From positions 9,505,580-9,569,579 of the forward strand of contig NC_091104.1 of the NCBI RefSeq assembly GCF_024713975.1: DNA of 64,000 nucleotides, in the 5' to 3' direction. Of the stretch, positions 23,730-46,950 are shown piece by piece (the stretch's first letter is position 1; every line of letters begins with the position of its first letter). This DNA comes from Paralichthys olivaceus (Eukaryota > Chordata > Actinopteri > Pleuronectiformes > Paralichthyidae). The translations under genes and the position numbers were made by a program. Below the pieces are notes generated by a model, which had not been told where the DNA came from, ran no database searches, and saw nothing but the letters and a program-made list of their open reading frames with translations.

Positions 23730-23750
23730 TTTGTGTGTGTGTGCGCCCCC
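22560..23750. other. Intergenic spacer with two GT arrays
   Basis: Noncoding spacer between the il27ra-like gene and plpp2. It holds GT arrays at about 23,119-23,190 and 23,645-23,743, with GGTTAGG-type repeat debris between them. I see no exon. Confidence 0.55.
23645..23743 (+). repeat. (GT)n array upstream of plpp2
   Basis: About 100 bp of nearly uninterrupted GT repeat ends roughly 260 bp before the plpp2 ATG. A (CAGA)n array follows at about 23,826-23,861. Confidence 0.95.
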
Positions 23751-24002
23751 CTCCGTGCTTAAAGAGGCCGGCCTAAACCAAGGACTCAGCTGCGCGTCCT
23801 GTGGCTTCGGCTCACCTGAAGCGCGCAGGCAGACAGACAGACAGACAGACAGACAGACAGGCGGCAGACAGGTACTCACAGGAGCCGGAAGAACAAGGAC
23901 CGTGTGGACTAATATTTCTGAGAGTCCCTCCAGCTGTTCCTTCCAGTTCCTCACTGCGCCCTCTCTGCTTTAAACGCGCTTTTTAAAAATTAATGTAGGT
24001 GA

Positions 24003-35569
<11,567 letters not shown>

Positions 35570-36480
35570 GCACCTGACTGAACTCACTCACCTGGGCCGG
35601 CGCTCTCCAACAGCAGCTTCAGAGAAAAATAACCACAACACACTGCAGTGACCACTAACTGGATGTTCAGACCAGACCTCTCCACTCTGGAACCTCCCAA
35701 CACGTTCAGATTTCTAAAAACCTGTCGGAATAGAATCTCCATCATCTGCGTGTCTTTATGGAGTATTTTTATGTGTACATGTGATGTACAATGATCAAAT
35801 ATATATATACATAAATATTTTTAGGATTTTTAGGAAGTTTCAGGTTTGTTCGGGGGGAAATTACGCCGTGAGTCTTGAGGGTAAATCGCGCAAAGACTGC
35901 AACAAGATTTCAAAAGAAACGCCAACAAAACCATTTTTCCTGAGACGAAACCTTGGAGACTGAATGTTTTCTACTTTGTTTCTTTCCTTACACTGGAGCG
36001 AGTTTACTTGTCCCTCACTAGTGTCTCTATCTTTTAGAAGGTGTGCATGTGATAACGATGGACTGATTCAGCCATCACACACAGAGTACAGTGTAGTGCT
36101 CACGTTTTTATTTTGTTAAGAACTCGTCTAATGAACTGTGTAGCTTTTAAGAATGATTTTATTACCACTACTTTACAGAGGCGTTACTGTGAACCTTTGT
36201 TCTGGATGTTTTTCTTCTTTTATAGAAACAACATGATATTAAACTATATTAAAACAACAACCAAGGAGACGTTACTGGAGTGTATTCATCCCGAAACGCA
36301 CTCGTTTGTCTGCCTTTTCTTTCAGATACAAACTGAAAACACCTTTATGGACCTTTACTTTATATCATGTGTAACCCATTGTGAACCTGCACATACTGTA
36401 ATCATATCTGTACTTCATCCTGATGTTTGTTATGTGTAGCTTCTCCATAAACACAAGCCAGAACATCATGTGTGTGATTA
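35570..36480 (+). other. Probable 3' UTR of plpp2
   Basis: The sequence after the plpp2 stop is AT-rich and not repetitive. ATTAAA variants near 36,238 and 36,250 are possible poly(A) signals. A canonical AATAAA at about 37,890 could end a longer form. Confidence 0.4.
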
Positions 36481-39400
36481 TTCCATCATAAGGGAAGAAA
36501 GAAAATGGAAATGAGTGATTTGTGGTGACTGTGAGTGAGAAAGTAACTTTTCATCAAGGTGTTCTCTGCACAACACACACGGTGGCGTGTCGTTTCATGT
36601 CTGGACCTGCTGCTGGCGGTTGTGGGATTCCTCAGCAGCGGAGGAATGGAGCTGTTGAGCCACATCAGGCTTTTACAAAAAAAGACAAAACAGCTGTATG
36701 TTCTTACGAGGTCGATCACAAAGGTATAATCCTCTCTATGGGGGATTTGTAATACACGATGATGCCAAGACCTTTTAATTCCAAATCCTAAAACCATTTT
36801 GTAACTTTGCTCAATGGCTATGACGTCATGCAGATAGTTTCAGTTTTATTCTTCCCAGTTTTGAAATATCTGCCCGAGTTCAGTTTTCACCTCTTCAATC
36901 AAATTGCTCATATCAATGACTAAGTCAACCTTTGGTCTCCAGTGTTTCTGGATAGTTGAAGTTGCCAGAGTGAACCTGATGAGTCTGCCAAGTCCATTGC
37001 AAAATATCAGTGTCAGTGTGTGTGTCAGCCAAGAGGCAGCGAGACATTACAGAACAAAAATGCAAAGTATATCTCACATTAATTATTAGTACGCTTAGTC
37101 TCAGCTTTAAGGACTCTTATCTGAAACGATAATCTGATTTCAGTTACAAATAACAAACGAGTAGCAGAAATCAGTCTAAATTATAATGTGACGTTTATTG
37201 TGAGAATCAAAGTTCAGCCCTGAACAGACAGACTCAGTTTTTATGTTGGCAAACCTTTAAACTTTTATCTTTTTGCAATTTGGTTGATTGCATGATTTAA
37301 AGCAGCTTTAATTGTTGTTTTTCCTTTTTTTTTGCAATGAGCTACGATCAACACTGACTGTTGTTCCCTCTCCAACTCTTCAGCTGACTGTTGCTTGTTG
37401 CTGGACAGGTTGTGTGTAGAGTGATGAGAGAGAACTCAAACTAAACTCTGGAGGTCAAGGTTGTGTGGTGACTCATCCAGAGCTGTTATTAATCTGAAGG
37501 GAATCCTTTGTTGTAATTTTTTTTTTGTTACACTGCGATGCCTGTAATCAACTTCACTCCTCAAACCACACATCACCTCACGAAGCTGCGGAGGAGTCGA
37601 CTCTCACCGAGAACATTTTGATCAGACGCTACATTTCGTGACTCATTGCCTTTTTGTCCTTCGAGCTGCTTCAGTATTTCTCCCACATGCAAACACAGAG
37701 GACCACTCGCAATCACATCTTTTATTTGTAAGGCACCAGAGAAGCTTCCTTACTGCTAAAAGGTTGATTCATTCTCATTAAGAGTACACGGTTGCTTGTT
37801 TACATTTTTTTTTTTTGCCCCAGATATTTTCTTAAAATGAGACTGTGTTCATAAACACATTAAACTGGATTTTCTTTGCACCGAAAAAGGAATAAAACAT
37901 TTACAAACCTAGAAAACAATGTTAAGTGTTACTGCCTACTGAGAGAATGGGAGAGAAAAAACAGGAAAAACGACATGGTATACAACATTGTGCCTCTCTT
38001 ACTGTAGGCTTGTAATGCACACATACAACACTTAAGTCTTCCATGATACACATGTTAAAAAGCAGCTTTGAAACATACAAAAATGCTTTAAAAAATATGT
38101 ATATTGATATATTCATATGTATACAAATTGGCCCTTCACAGCAAAAACAAACACACATACCATTCATATGTCTGAGTTTTGCCAAAGGAGGTTTTTTTCT
38201 ACAGAGACTCGACGGCAGCATAAAGAGCGCAAAGGACAAACTGATGTGTTCTCGCACTCGATATGTTGAAGTCGAAATCTCCAGGGAAGGGAAACCCTGC
38301 AGCTCCCCAACACTAGCACAGACAGGAAGGAGGAAAACAAACGAGCACCAAGCCACAGCTTAAGTGCTTTTCAAATTAAAATACACACACAGAGAGAGAG
38401 AGAGAGATTCAAGCGCAGATCCTGGACGTGCTCAGACAAAAAGGTGGGTTGTCAAAGCTCTAGCAAGCGTTCACATTGCGGGGGGGGGGTGACATTGAAG
38501 ACCTGTGGTGAACCGGCGCTCGGCCCAAAGGTCAGAGCGTGAAGACGAGAGCAGAAGAGCGGTGACGATGATGTCAACTCATCACACCGACTTGGACCTC
38601 TGCAGATGTTCAGAGCTCAGGCTTGTGAGGGTCTTCACACTAATTCAAGAGCACTGCTGCCCCCTGTTGTCCCATTTCCATACTAAACACTAACAGCAGA
38701 CAGTGTGCACTATATACCAACCTTTGCATTATACTGTTTTACAGTCAGAAAACAAGAAATCTGTGCACGTAGAAGTTTTCAGACCATTTCTCCTGAAAGA
38801 TATGTATAATGTTGTGTACATTTACATACGTATCAAGTGACAGATTTAGTTACGTGAATAGAAAAGGAAAGGTAGCAGCAGAAACACTTCTCTCTTCACC
38901 GTGGCACATCTGCTCAATCGTCTGCTCAAAAGTGAAATTTGTTTTAATATTGTAGGAGTCTTTAATTAAACAGTAGAAAACTAACCGTGGACGATGACAA
39001 ATGTTTTCCTATCAAACCACTGTAGGAACGACACGATCCTGCGTAGGATTGAGGTAAACGCTGGGAGCGCTGTTCTAGTTAGACCAGATATCGCCTTACA
39101 AAAATATGAATTAAAAAATGATCTGGATAAGAAATGTTGTTGATCTATTATTATTACCTGCATGTATTTCTTGTATATAGACTATGAGAAGAGTATACTG
39201 TAAAGATAAGTAGATTGTGTTTACTCTAGAATTGGTATTTATTTAATATGGAGTTGGGACAAAGCATTTGTTTGAAAATCTACTGCTTGTTTTTGTGATC
39301 TTAACGGAACAAGAATTTGGTCACCAGCACAAATTGTGGTTGTAAATAACTTTGTTTTTGAGGGAACGCACGTTTGCTGTTGCTTTCAGAGCTTTAGCGA

Positions 39401-41189
39401 CTCACTCAGGACACATTCTTAATCAAAGTAATGAAAGAACCTAAAGAAAAGAGGAGGATACCCCCTTATAGTCACACAAGGAAGGAAAAGACAGGTGCTT
39501 GACACAGTCTCAGTATCAACTGAGGTGCTCTGCTAACTTACAGAACTACAGTCAACACTCGTCTTGTTGGTTTCCATCATCTGCTTCTGAAGTTTAGATC
39601 CCGTTCAAGTTTGATTTAAAAGCAGACGAGCAAAAGGGAGAAAGGGCCGACTGACATGGGGGGTGAGGAAAATACAAAAGGTGCTTTAAAAAAAAAAGAA
39701 AATTAAATTAAACATGTTTTCTTCTTTCCAATCACATTCACTCCAACACACGCAGACAACTCTAGACTAATCATAGCCTGTCTTTAACTTCACGAAAACA
39801 ACATGTCAAAATAAAGTCAATTCTGTGTAAATTCTTGTCATTTACAGACGAGTCATGGTCCATTACATGTAGCGCGTGTAGCAGCAGCGGCAGCAGCTCG
39901 GCCTATTCAACAAATTAACTACCATTTGTACAAACTGTAGGGTTTTTAATGGAATAAAATCCCATTCATCTGGGACTGAGGTACACAGCTAAAGGTAATG
40001 CATCCAGTGGTTGGCATTAAAATAATGGATATTTGAAGGGTTTGAAAGCACATGAAGTGAAATGTCCCTTTAAAACATCCCATTTAACATCATCGGCTAA
40101 GATTTAATTTGGCTCCGATGCACAATGTCTGTGTGAGAGACTGTTTATAAAGATGGACGACAAGACAGCTCCCCAAAAGTGAAACATCTTGATCACCCCC
40201 TGGTGGATGTTAGTGAATAGGACATGGGCTAAACAATAAAGTCAAAAAACAGGCAAAATTTAATTCTCTTAAAGATGGGTTCTGTCATTTTAGGTAGTTC
40301 TTATCACACTTGTATGTCCAAGTGCTCCTTTTTCCAGTCGGGTTTAATTCGTTATCTGATGCTTAAAAGACGGGGTGAAACATCATGACTGACAGATGAC
40401 ACTGATTTGATTTTGGATGAGTGCGTTTATCGGTGGTAACACAATACACCAAGATCACTACTGCACAGACTCTGGCTCCAAATTACGTTCAAAGTGCAAA
40501 ATGGTGGCACTCATACCCTGGATATTTCATCCTTAATTTTGTGCAACAGGAGGAAGAGGAGACGTGTCGTCCATGTTTATTTACAGTCTACTGTCCAAAC
40601 ATTTCTGGAGAAAGGTGATATTGAGCTATTGTACGTCATGCAAGAAGAAAAAGGAGTTATAGGGAGCTGAGATGTTAAAACTCCTTACAGTGACTGGCAG
40701 ACAGGAGCCAGTAAGACACAATCTGAGGGACTTAAAGAAAAAAAAAAAAAAAACATTGAATACAGATCTGATAACAACAAGAAGAAAAATAAACCTGTGA
40801 GAGGCAGATCCATGTGTGGGAGACTGCTGTTAGCTTTCAGCCACAGCTCTCTCTCAAGATGGGAAAACATTTATCTTGGTTAAGCCTAACAACAGTGGCT
40901 TACACAAAAAAAAGCATTTATTCTAAGTCTAGAAGCCTGAACTGAGTCTATTACCACTAAAGAAGAACTCACACTCTCAACCATTCAGCAGTTTCATTCT
41001 CTAACACATCCAAAAGCTTCAACGCCGTCTTTTCTGCTCGTCATCATCCCTGCGGTTTCATCAACACTCAAGACAGGCAGCCAGACTTACATCAATCTCC
41101 ATTTACAGTTACAGTTTCACCTTTCTTTTCTCGACACTTCACCTCATAACACCCCTCCTCCCTCTCCAAACCTCCTCACTGTGTCGACA
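36480..41189. other. Convergent region between plpp2 and tle5 3' ends
   Basis: plpp2 (plus) and tle5 (minus) are tail to tail here, and I see no coding exon. The tle5 3' UTR starts at 41,189. Minus-strand AATAAA signals at about 40,917-40,922 (UTR of about 270 nt) and 37,716-37,721 (UTR of about 3.5 kb) are candidate ends. A family B repeat (40,141-40,592) and an (AG)n tract near 38,390 lie inside. Confidence 0.45.
40141..40592 (+). mobile_element. TIR repeat (family B), longer copy
   Basis: The left end CTGTTTATAAAGATGGACGA is followed by CAAGACAGCTCC and AACATCTTGATCACCCCCTG. The right end, CCATGTTTATTTACAGTCTA, is its inverted counterpart. It shares landmarks with the copy at 27,088-27,345 but is longer internally. 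Confidence 0.6.
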
Positions 41190-42766
41190 CTAGTCTGACT
41201 TATCCCCATCCTCTCCTCTGGGTGCTCTCTCTGCCGCTTCCCGGGCTTTGTCCTCCTTCACCACCTGGGCCTGGCCATGGGAGTAGTTGGCCAGGATGGA
41301 CGAGAGGGAGAGCAGGCCGGAGCTGGAGGAGACGGCGGGCAGGGAGGGAGGGGTGAGACCCAGGGGGAGCGGGGTCACAGGCAGGGCCAGGCCCTGGAGC
41401 TGGGGCAGATGCTGCACCTGGAGCTGATGCTGAAAAATGATTTAAGTTATTAAATTAAAAAACAGAGTTAAAGTTAATTTCTGAAAGAGGCTTGAGATTC
41501 ACACACACACATAAAGTTGTAAGCAAAATAAAACTCACCCGTATGATAGAGTTCATCTCAGGGGGTGTGACCTGCTTTGCTCTCTCTATGGCGCCCATCA
41601 CCTGCTGCTGATGCTGGAACAAACACACAACATGGTCATACATGTCTCAGTATTATTACAAATTAAAAGAATAAGTAGCTGGGCAGAAATGTTGACTCTT
41701 ATTGTGACACATTTGTGAAGAAGTCCGTGTCATTACCTCCTGTGACAGGTAAGGCAGCACCTGAGCACAGATCCCGTTCAGTCTCTTCACTATTTCAGCC
41801 TGCAAAGAAAAATTCATGTAAGAAAATAGATTTGACCTGACATCTACAAAAGCTGAGATCATAGAAGAAAAATACATTACAGGGGAAGATAAATATAAAT
41901 ACCTGTTTGTGCATTTCAATGTTCAGCCCGTAGGACATTTCATAGTACTACAATAAATAGAGTGAGAAAGAGACAAAAGTTATAAAAGAACAAAATGCAA
42001 AACAGAAAGAAGAGAATATGTGTATTTCAGTTTGGAGTCATTATATTTAAGATGATGAAATATCAAGATCAGGGCAGTATAGTTAGTAAAGTGTGGAAGT
42101 AACTTCAACATGTTTCCACAAAACCAAATAAGACTTATAGACTTTTGCTTATAGTCATGTGTGCTTTCACGCAAACACAGCGGAAGCACGAAAAATGTCA
42201 CTGGAAACAGGGAACAAAAAACATCAGTGGTAAACACATCCCAAAATATCGTGGGATACATTTCACTTCTAAATAAGCCACATCGCACTGAACGGGGACC
42301 ATCCCAGACTTACCATGATATAATGACGCTGCATCTCAGACTTTTCAGAGGCCAGTTTATCACACTCCAACTTCAAACTGTTTACAGAGAACATACAGAT
42401 GCATTAGACGACAGCTAGAATGAAGATATCGAGTGAAATGTCATCAGCTGATTCTATAAGGGAAAGAATGCATGAAAAAAGTCACATTCACCCATTGGTA
42501 CACAAATTCACATCGCGCTCCTATGCACAGCACTTTCTGGGGTTCAGTGTCTTGCTCAAAGACGCATTGGCAAGCAGACCGAAGGAGGCAGGGATCGAAC
42601 CACCAACCATATGTTCAGTGGATAACCCGATCTAGCTATCAAACGCATTAGAAGTCTTGTTAAGTACAGACAAGACTTCAAGTGCTCTGTCAAGTGTAAC
42701 ACGTGGAAATTAACATCAGTTAACATGGAGCTCAGACAGAGGGCAAATCCTCACTTCCTATAACAA

Positions 42767-42799
<33 letters not shown>

Positions 42800-45336
42800 T
42801 GCGTGCCTGTGGTATTGTGCTTGCAGGAACTGGAACTCATCCTTGATGCGGTCACAGGAATCAGAAGTGGTGAACTTGAGAGGTTGACCGGACTGAGAGG
42901 ACGCCTGAGGAAACAACAAAACAACCAACAGTTTGCGTTTACTCACGAGGATCCCAGCAGACAAATAAAAAATGTAATCTCTCTACTTCTGCTGGTCATC
43001 TGATACTTCACTTTGATTACACAGCCTTCCTGCTTCACTAATCCATAACCTGTGCAACAAGAAAGGTATCAGAGAATGGTTCAGTGGTGTGTATGTCTTT
43101 GTCCTGCAGGTGAGAGACCAGATGATTAGTGTGTGTTTGGGTTTGTTTAGAAACAGCAGTTTGACTTCTGGGATTAATCCTTCGAGAGGACAGTTAAAAT
43201 GAGGGTCAGCCTGAACTCAGCCTCAGTATAAATTGAGATAAAGGAGAAGACGGTGTGTTTGACTTGTGCGGTTCAAACCGGAAAGAACGGTCACCTCACG
43301 ATTATCCAACAAGCACCGATACCTGTAACAGCTGTCTTTGACAAACTGACATGCAAGAATCCTCTCAAACAAAAAAACTAAAAAAAAATCACTGGGCCAT
43401 GTGTTGATTGGGGAAATGTGTTTACAGAAGGTGAGATTAAAGTGTGTCCATGCCGAACATATGCGAGAGGCTGCATTAGAAGTCTGGTTATGCAGAGACA
43501 ACAGTTACATCAGTCCAGAGCTGTAATCCAGCGTTTATCCTGCGCCCTAAAGCCTCATTACTCTCTAAATAAATGGCACGAGGGCAATAGGTTTCCAGTG
43601 GGATTACGGGACTGAACAGAAATGATGGAGTCAGTTGGTTACACAGAGGTCACAGCTACAAAAACAGTAAAGGGAAAATCAGAAAATATGAATATGTTAG
43701 AGGATGAAAACAGATCTAATTAAATATATGCTGGAGAAACTAAAGTATTTATCAGTTATCAAAATAACTGCAGATGAGTTTTCTTACAACTGACTTATCT
43801 TTGAATTATTGCACCTCCAGTTGATTATTGGTGATGATAACAAAAGAACACATGAAGAATCTCTCATTATATAAATTACTGTTTACAAAGGAAAATAAAT
43901 GATTTCAACATGTTTAGAGGAAACTCGTCTATTGGAAGATCTGACCTCAGAAAGTGGAACAGCAGTCACATGTTAGAAAACAGTGTGTATGTACATTTTG
44001 ACTTCATCTGTAACCTTTGTGGCCTCATGACAACACTGGAGGAAATGTTTGTTGTGGTACTTCTGTTAAAGGTCTGTGTTGTTTTGAGTACACTTGTAGA
44101 TTTCTGCTCAGTGAAGTTTTTTCTAAGTTGGTTACAGAAATATCGAACAAGTCGGCAACAGAATATTATTTTCTTAATTGATTAGTCAACTAGTTGTTTA
44201 TTTGATTTATTATCTGATCAAATCAATGTCAGAAAACGACTTTGCAAATATGGAGATTGACTTTTTCCCATGTTTGATAACACTGTAAACTGAGTATTTG
44301 AGTGTTTTTTTTCTGCTGGTCAAAACAAAGGAGATAGATAAAGATGTCTCTTTTGACTCTGTAAATCTATTATCAGCTATTTGCTTGATCATTCTGTTGA
44401 CATATAAATCATTATTGAAACTAATCGGCAGATTAGTTAATAAAGAAAACCATACTTCATTGCGACCCTTCGTTGTTTCTTGTTTAAACCAAGTATTAAC
44501 CCTGATTAACATGTAAACTGTGGAAACATGATGCAGCATTGTTCGCACTGGTGATTCACTTAAGGCCCATGTGTAACTTCACACCTCTTTCCTGACTCAG
44601 CTAATGTCTCTGAGGCTTTTCGCCACAGAATCCTCAAAGTAATTCATGTGGTTGTAGTTGCTGATGAACTTCCACAGTTCAAATAAAAAAATATTGAATT
44701 ATTTAATAATTAGGCCTCGAAGAGAAGTCACTGTTCCAACTTTGCTTTCACTAGTAGTTTCTCTGATCTAATTAATAGCTGAACGATGCTAATTGAAATT
44801 CTGCCTCATGTTTGCAGCAAGATTTGTAATTAATAATTTAGATCGTTTCATTTCCATCAAGTGTTTCATGAAAGTTAGCTGTCGCCCATTTATTTGCACT
44901 GTTACCTCACGAGTCATGTGGTTTAATTAACGATGGTTAAAAAATAATTCAGACGATCAGATCAGAATAACACACAACTCCGTCTCTCAGATTTAACTTC
45001 CCCTCGCTGTTCGGAGTGACGCTAGCTAACGCCGAGGCGCTTACACAGGCAAGTTAGCCGCAAGCCTAGCTAGCTAGCTAGCTGTGTTTTCATGTTTAAG
45101 CTAACAGCCCTCCTGTGTTGTAACGGTACCGCCGTCGCTAGCAGACGCGGACGGGAGCTCTGCTTATTGTGAGCCGGGCTGACAGCGACCGACCTGCGGC
45201 CAGCGCGGCGCTAGGTGTCAGCTGTCGGGGCTGCTAGCTAGCGTTAGCTCAGCCCGCCGCTTCGGCTGCTCCTGTTTCCAACCGGGACAAGTTCAACTCG
45301 TCAACTCACCGAGTGCCTCGATTGAGGAAACATCAT
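41190..45336 (-). CDS. tle5: TLE family member 5 (AES/Grg5), transcriptional modulator
   Basis: Coding exons, 5' to 3' on the minus strand: 45336-45310, 42892-42807, 42377-42314, 41947-41903, 41799-41737, 41613-41539 and 41429-41190. They give 199 residues (human AES 197). The start MMFPQSRHS and end GEDGDKSD match AES. The Q domain (about residues 15-130) is almost unchanged: [55 protein letters not shown] and [16 protein letters not shown] short Gly/Pro-rich segment follows, and the protein ends where long TLEs continue into CcN, SP and WD40 regions. TLE5 oligomerises with long Groucho/TLE proteins through the Q domain and modulates Notch, Wnt and NF-kB transcription. All junctions are GT-AG except the donor after exon 2, which reads CACAG|GCACGC, a GC donor beside a CA array. 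Confidence 0.95.
42475..42645 (+). repeat. Dispersed teleost repeat, copy 2
   Basis: CATTCACCCATTGGTACACA, GGGGTTCAGTGTCTTGCTCA, AGGGATCGAACCACCAACCA and CAGTGGATAACCCGATCTAG match, in order, the repeat at 549-792. The copy lies in tle5 intron 2, between the exons at 42,314-42,377 and 42,807-42,892. Confidence 0.6.
42769..42798. repeat. (GT)15 array beside the tle5 exon 2 donor
   Basis: Reads as CA repeats on the tle5 strand and begins about 8 nt after the GC donor of the exon at 42,807-42,892. Confidence 0.95.
42893..45309 (-). other. tle5 intron 1
   Basis: A 2.4 kb intron between the nine-codon first exon and the rest of the Q domain. AT-rich, with no recognised repeat or exon. Confidence 0.7.
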
Positions 45337-45800
45337 GTCAGCAGTGTGCGTCGCCTCGTCTCCTTCGCTCGGATCGAAATCACCAGGCTAGCCGGCTAAG
45401 CTAACAGGTCCCCAGATAATACTAGACGATCGGAGACGCCGTTCGCACTTTGTACCCAGTCATCGTTTACAATAACGTTAGCTAACGTCAAAGCAGCGGG
45501 GGCCGAGCGCCTTCTTCTTCGGGTCTCGACGCTGCCGAACACCGCGGCCTGCGAGGATGAAGACGGGGCTGAGGAGGAGAATAAGAAAGCAGCTGCTCAA
45601 AGGGACGTCAGGGTTTTTTTAAGAATAGCGTTAACGTTACGTCTCCCGGGGGAAACACTGGATGTTGACACACGAGCCCCCGACTTTCCTCTGCTGAGCA
45701 GAGAAGAGCAGCATCATCCGGAAAACAAACCCAGCCGCGCAGCAGCGTGCGCCCCCGTGCGACACACCGCGGAACCGACTCCCGCTGATGAGTTGAGAGA
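45337..45800 (-). promoter_or_regulatory. CpG-rich promoter and 5' UTR of tle5
   Basis: A CpG-dense block lies directly upstream of the tle5 ATG, contrasting with AT-rich flanks on both sides. It contains many CG dinucleotides and GCTAGC/GCTAAC motifs, and no TATA box is evident. The CpG density continues downstream of the ATG to about 45,000, so the island spans the first exon, as expected for a broadly expressed gene. Confidence 0.7.
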
Positions 45801-46950
45801 AAGTGAATTGAACTGCTGAGCTGCAGATCTTATATTGTTTATATTGTATGTATAATAGATTTCACTGTTTTTATATAGCTTTTATGATACTCAACAAATA
45901 TTTGAGTCAAGAAAAAAAGTTAATCAAGAGCAAGAGGCTTCCAGTGGGATTATGGGACTGAACAGAAACGACGGAGTTAAGAGGTGGAATCTCCACAGCC
46001 AGAAAGCAAACTGCATCGATTTGCTTTTTAAAATTGGCTCGTTGATTAGTTGAGAGAATAGATTGTGAGAATCGATGAGCAGTTGAACTAGTCATTTAGT
46101 CAGAAAAAAATCAGAACCACTGCTGGGCTGGAAAAGGGCCTCAGTGGTTTCTAATATTTGTGATACAAAATAATTATTTGAGTCAAGAATAAATATTTGG
46201 ACCACTAGTTTCTTTATACCCACAACATTTCTGTGGTTTATTTTCCTTCTTGTGTCCTAATTCTGTGAAGCGGCCATGGGCACCTTGAAAGGATAAACGT
46301 CAGTTATGATTATTAATATATTTTTATTATTTTGCATGTGTATGTGTAGTTGACAATTAGCACTTCTTAAGTATAGAAACAGCAAAGATTGCACATTAAT
46401 AGGGACGCTGCACACACAGAGCTCCCCACCCTTCACAACTACTCTCACTTACAATCAAGAAATATTAAATGTCATCTCACGCCCTGACCCATTGATCTGA
46501 TTCTCTAAAATAAAGTGTCTACGTCATGTTTATGAATTCCTACATTAGATTGAGTGCTCCCTCCAATTTCTTATCATTAAATCATCCAAAATAATTACCC
46601 CAAGACATCATGAACAAGCCTCATCAGCTCCACCTAGCTGCAGGAGTTGGAACTCAATAGTGTCTAGTGTTAGGAATGCTGGGTGTTACTACTGAATAAG
46701 ACACTGGTATAGAGTTCACTATTAAAGTTTATAATCATCCACTCATGGGCCTCACTGCTTGATTTGTTTACAGCTCTGAGCAGATCTACAGCCATAATAT
46801 GACATTTATGAGAAGAGAAACATGATCATAACCAACCAAGCGTCCCAGGACGTGGTCATTTGAGGAAGCAGAGACATCTTCCAGAGACAAATTTCCTCAG
46901 ACTTTTACGACATACAAAATAAATCATGAAACCCACTCAACGTACACACC
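45801..46950. other. Spacer between the tle5 promoter and gna11 3' end
   Basis: AT-rich spacer of about 1.1 kb. The sequence GGCTTCCAGTGGGATTATGG near 45,936 nearly repeats a segment in tle5 intron 1 (about 43,590-43,620, also followed by ACTGAACAGAAA..ATGGAG-like sequence), suggesting a small unnamed dispersed repeat. No gene is seen. Confidence 0.5.

Noticed and set aside
41190..45336. Long TLE gene (tle1-4 type) rather than tle5
   Set aside because: The last exon ends at GEDGDKSD followed by a stop, and the start MMFPQSRHS and total length match AES/TLE5; no WD40 exons occur downstream.
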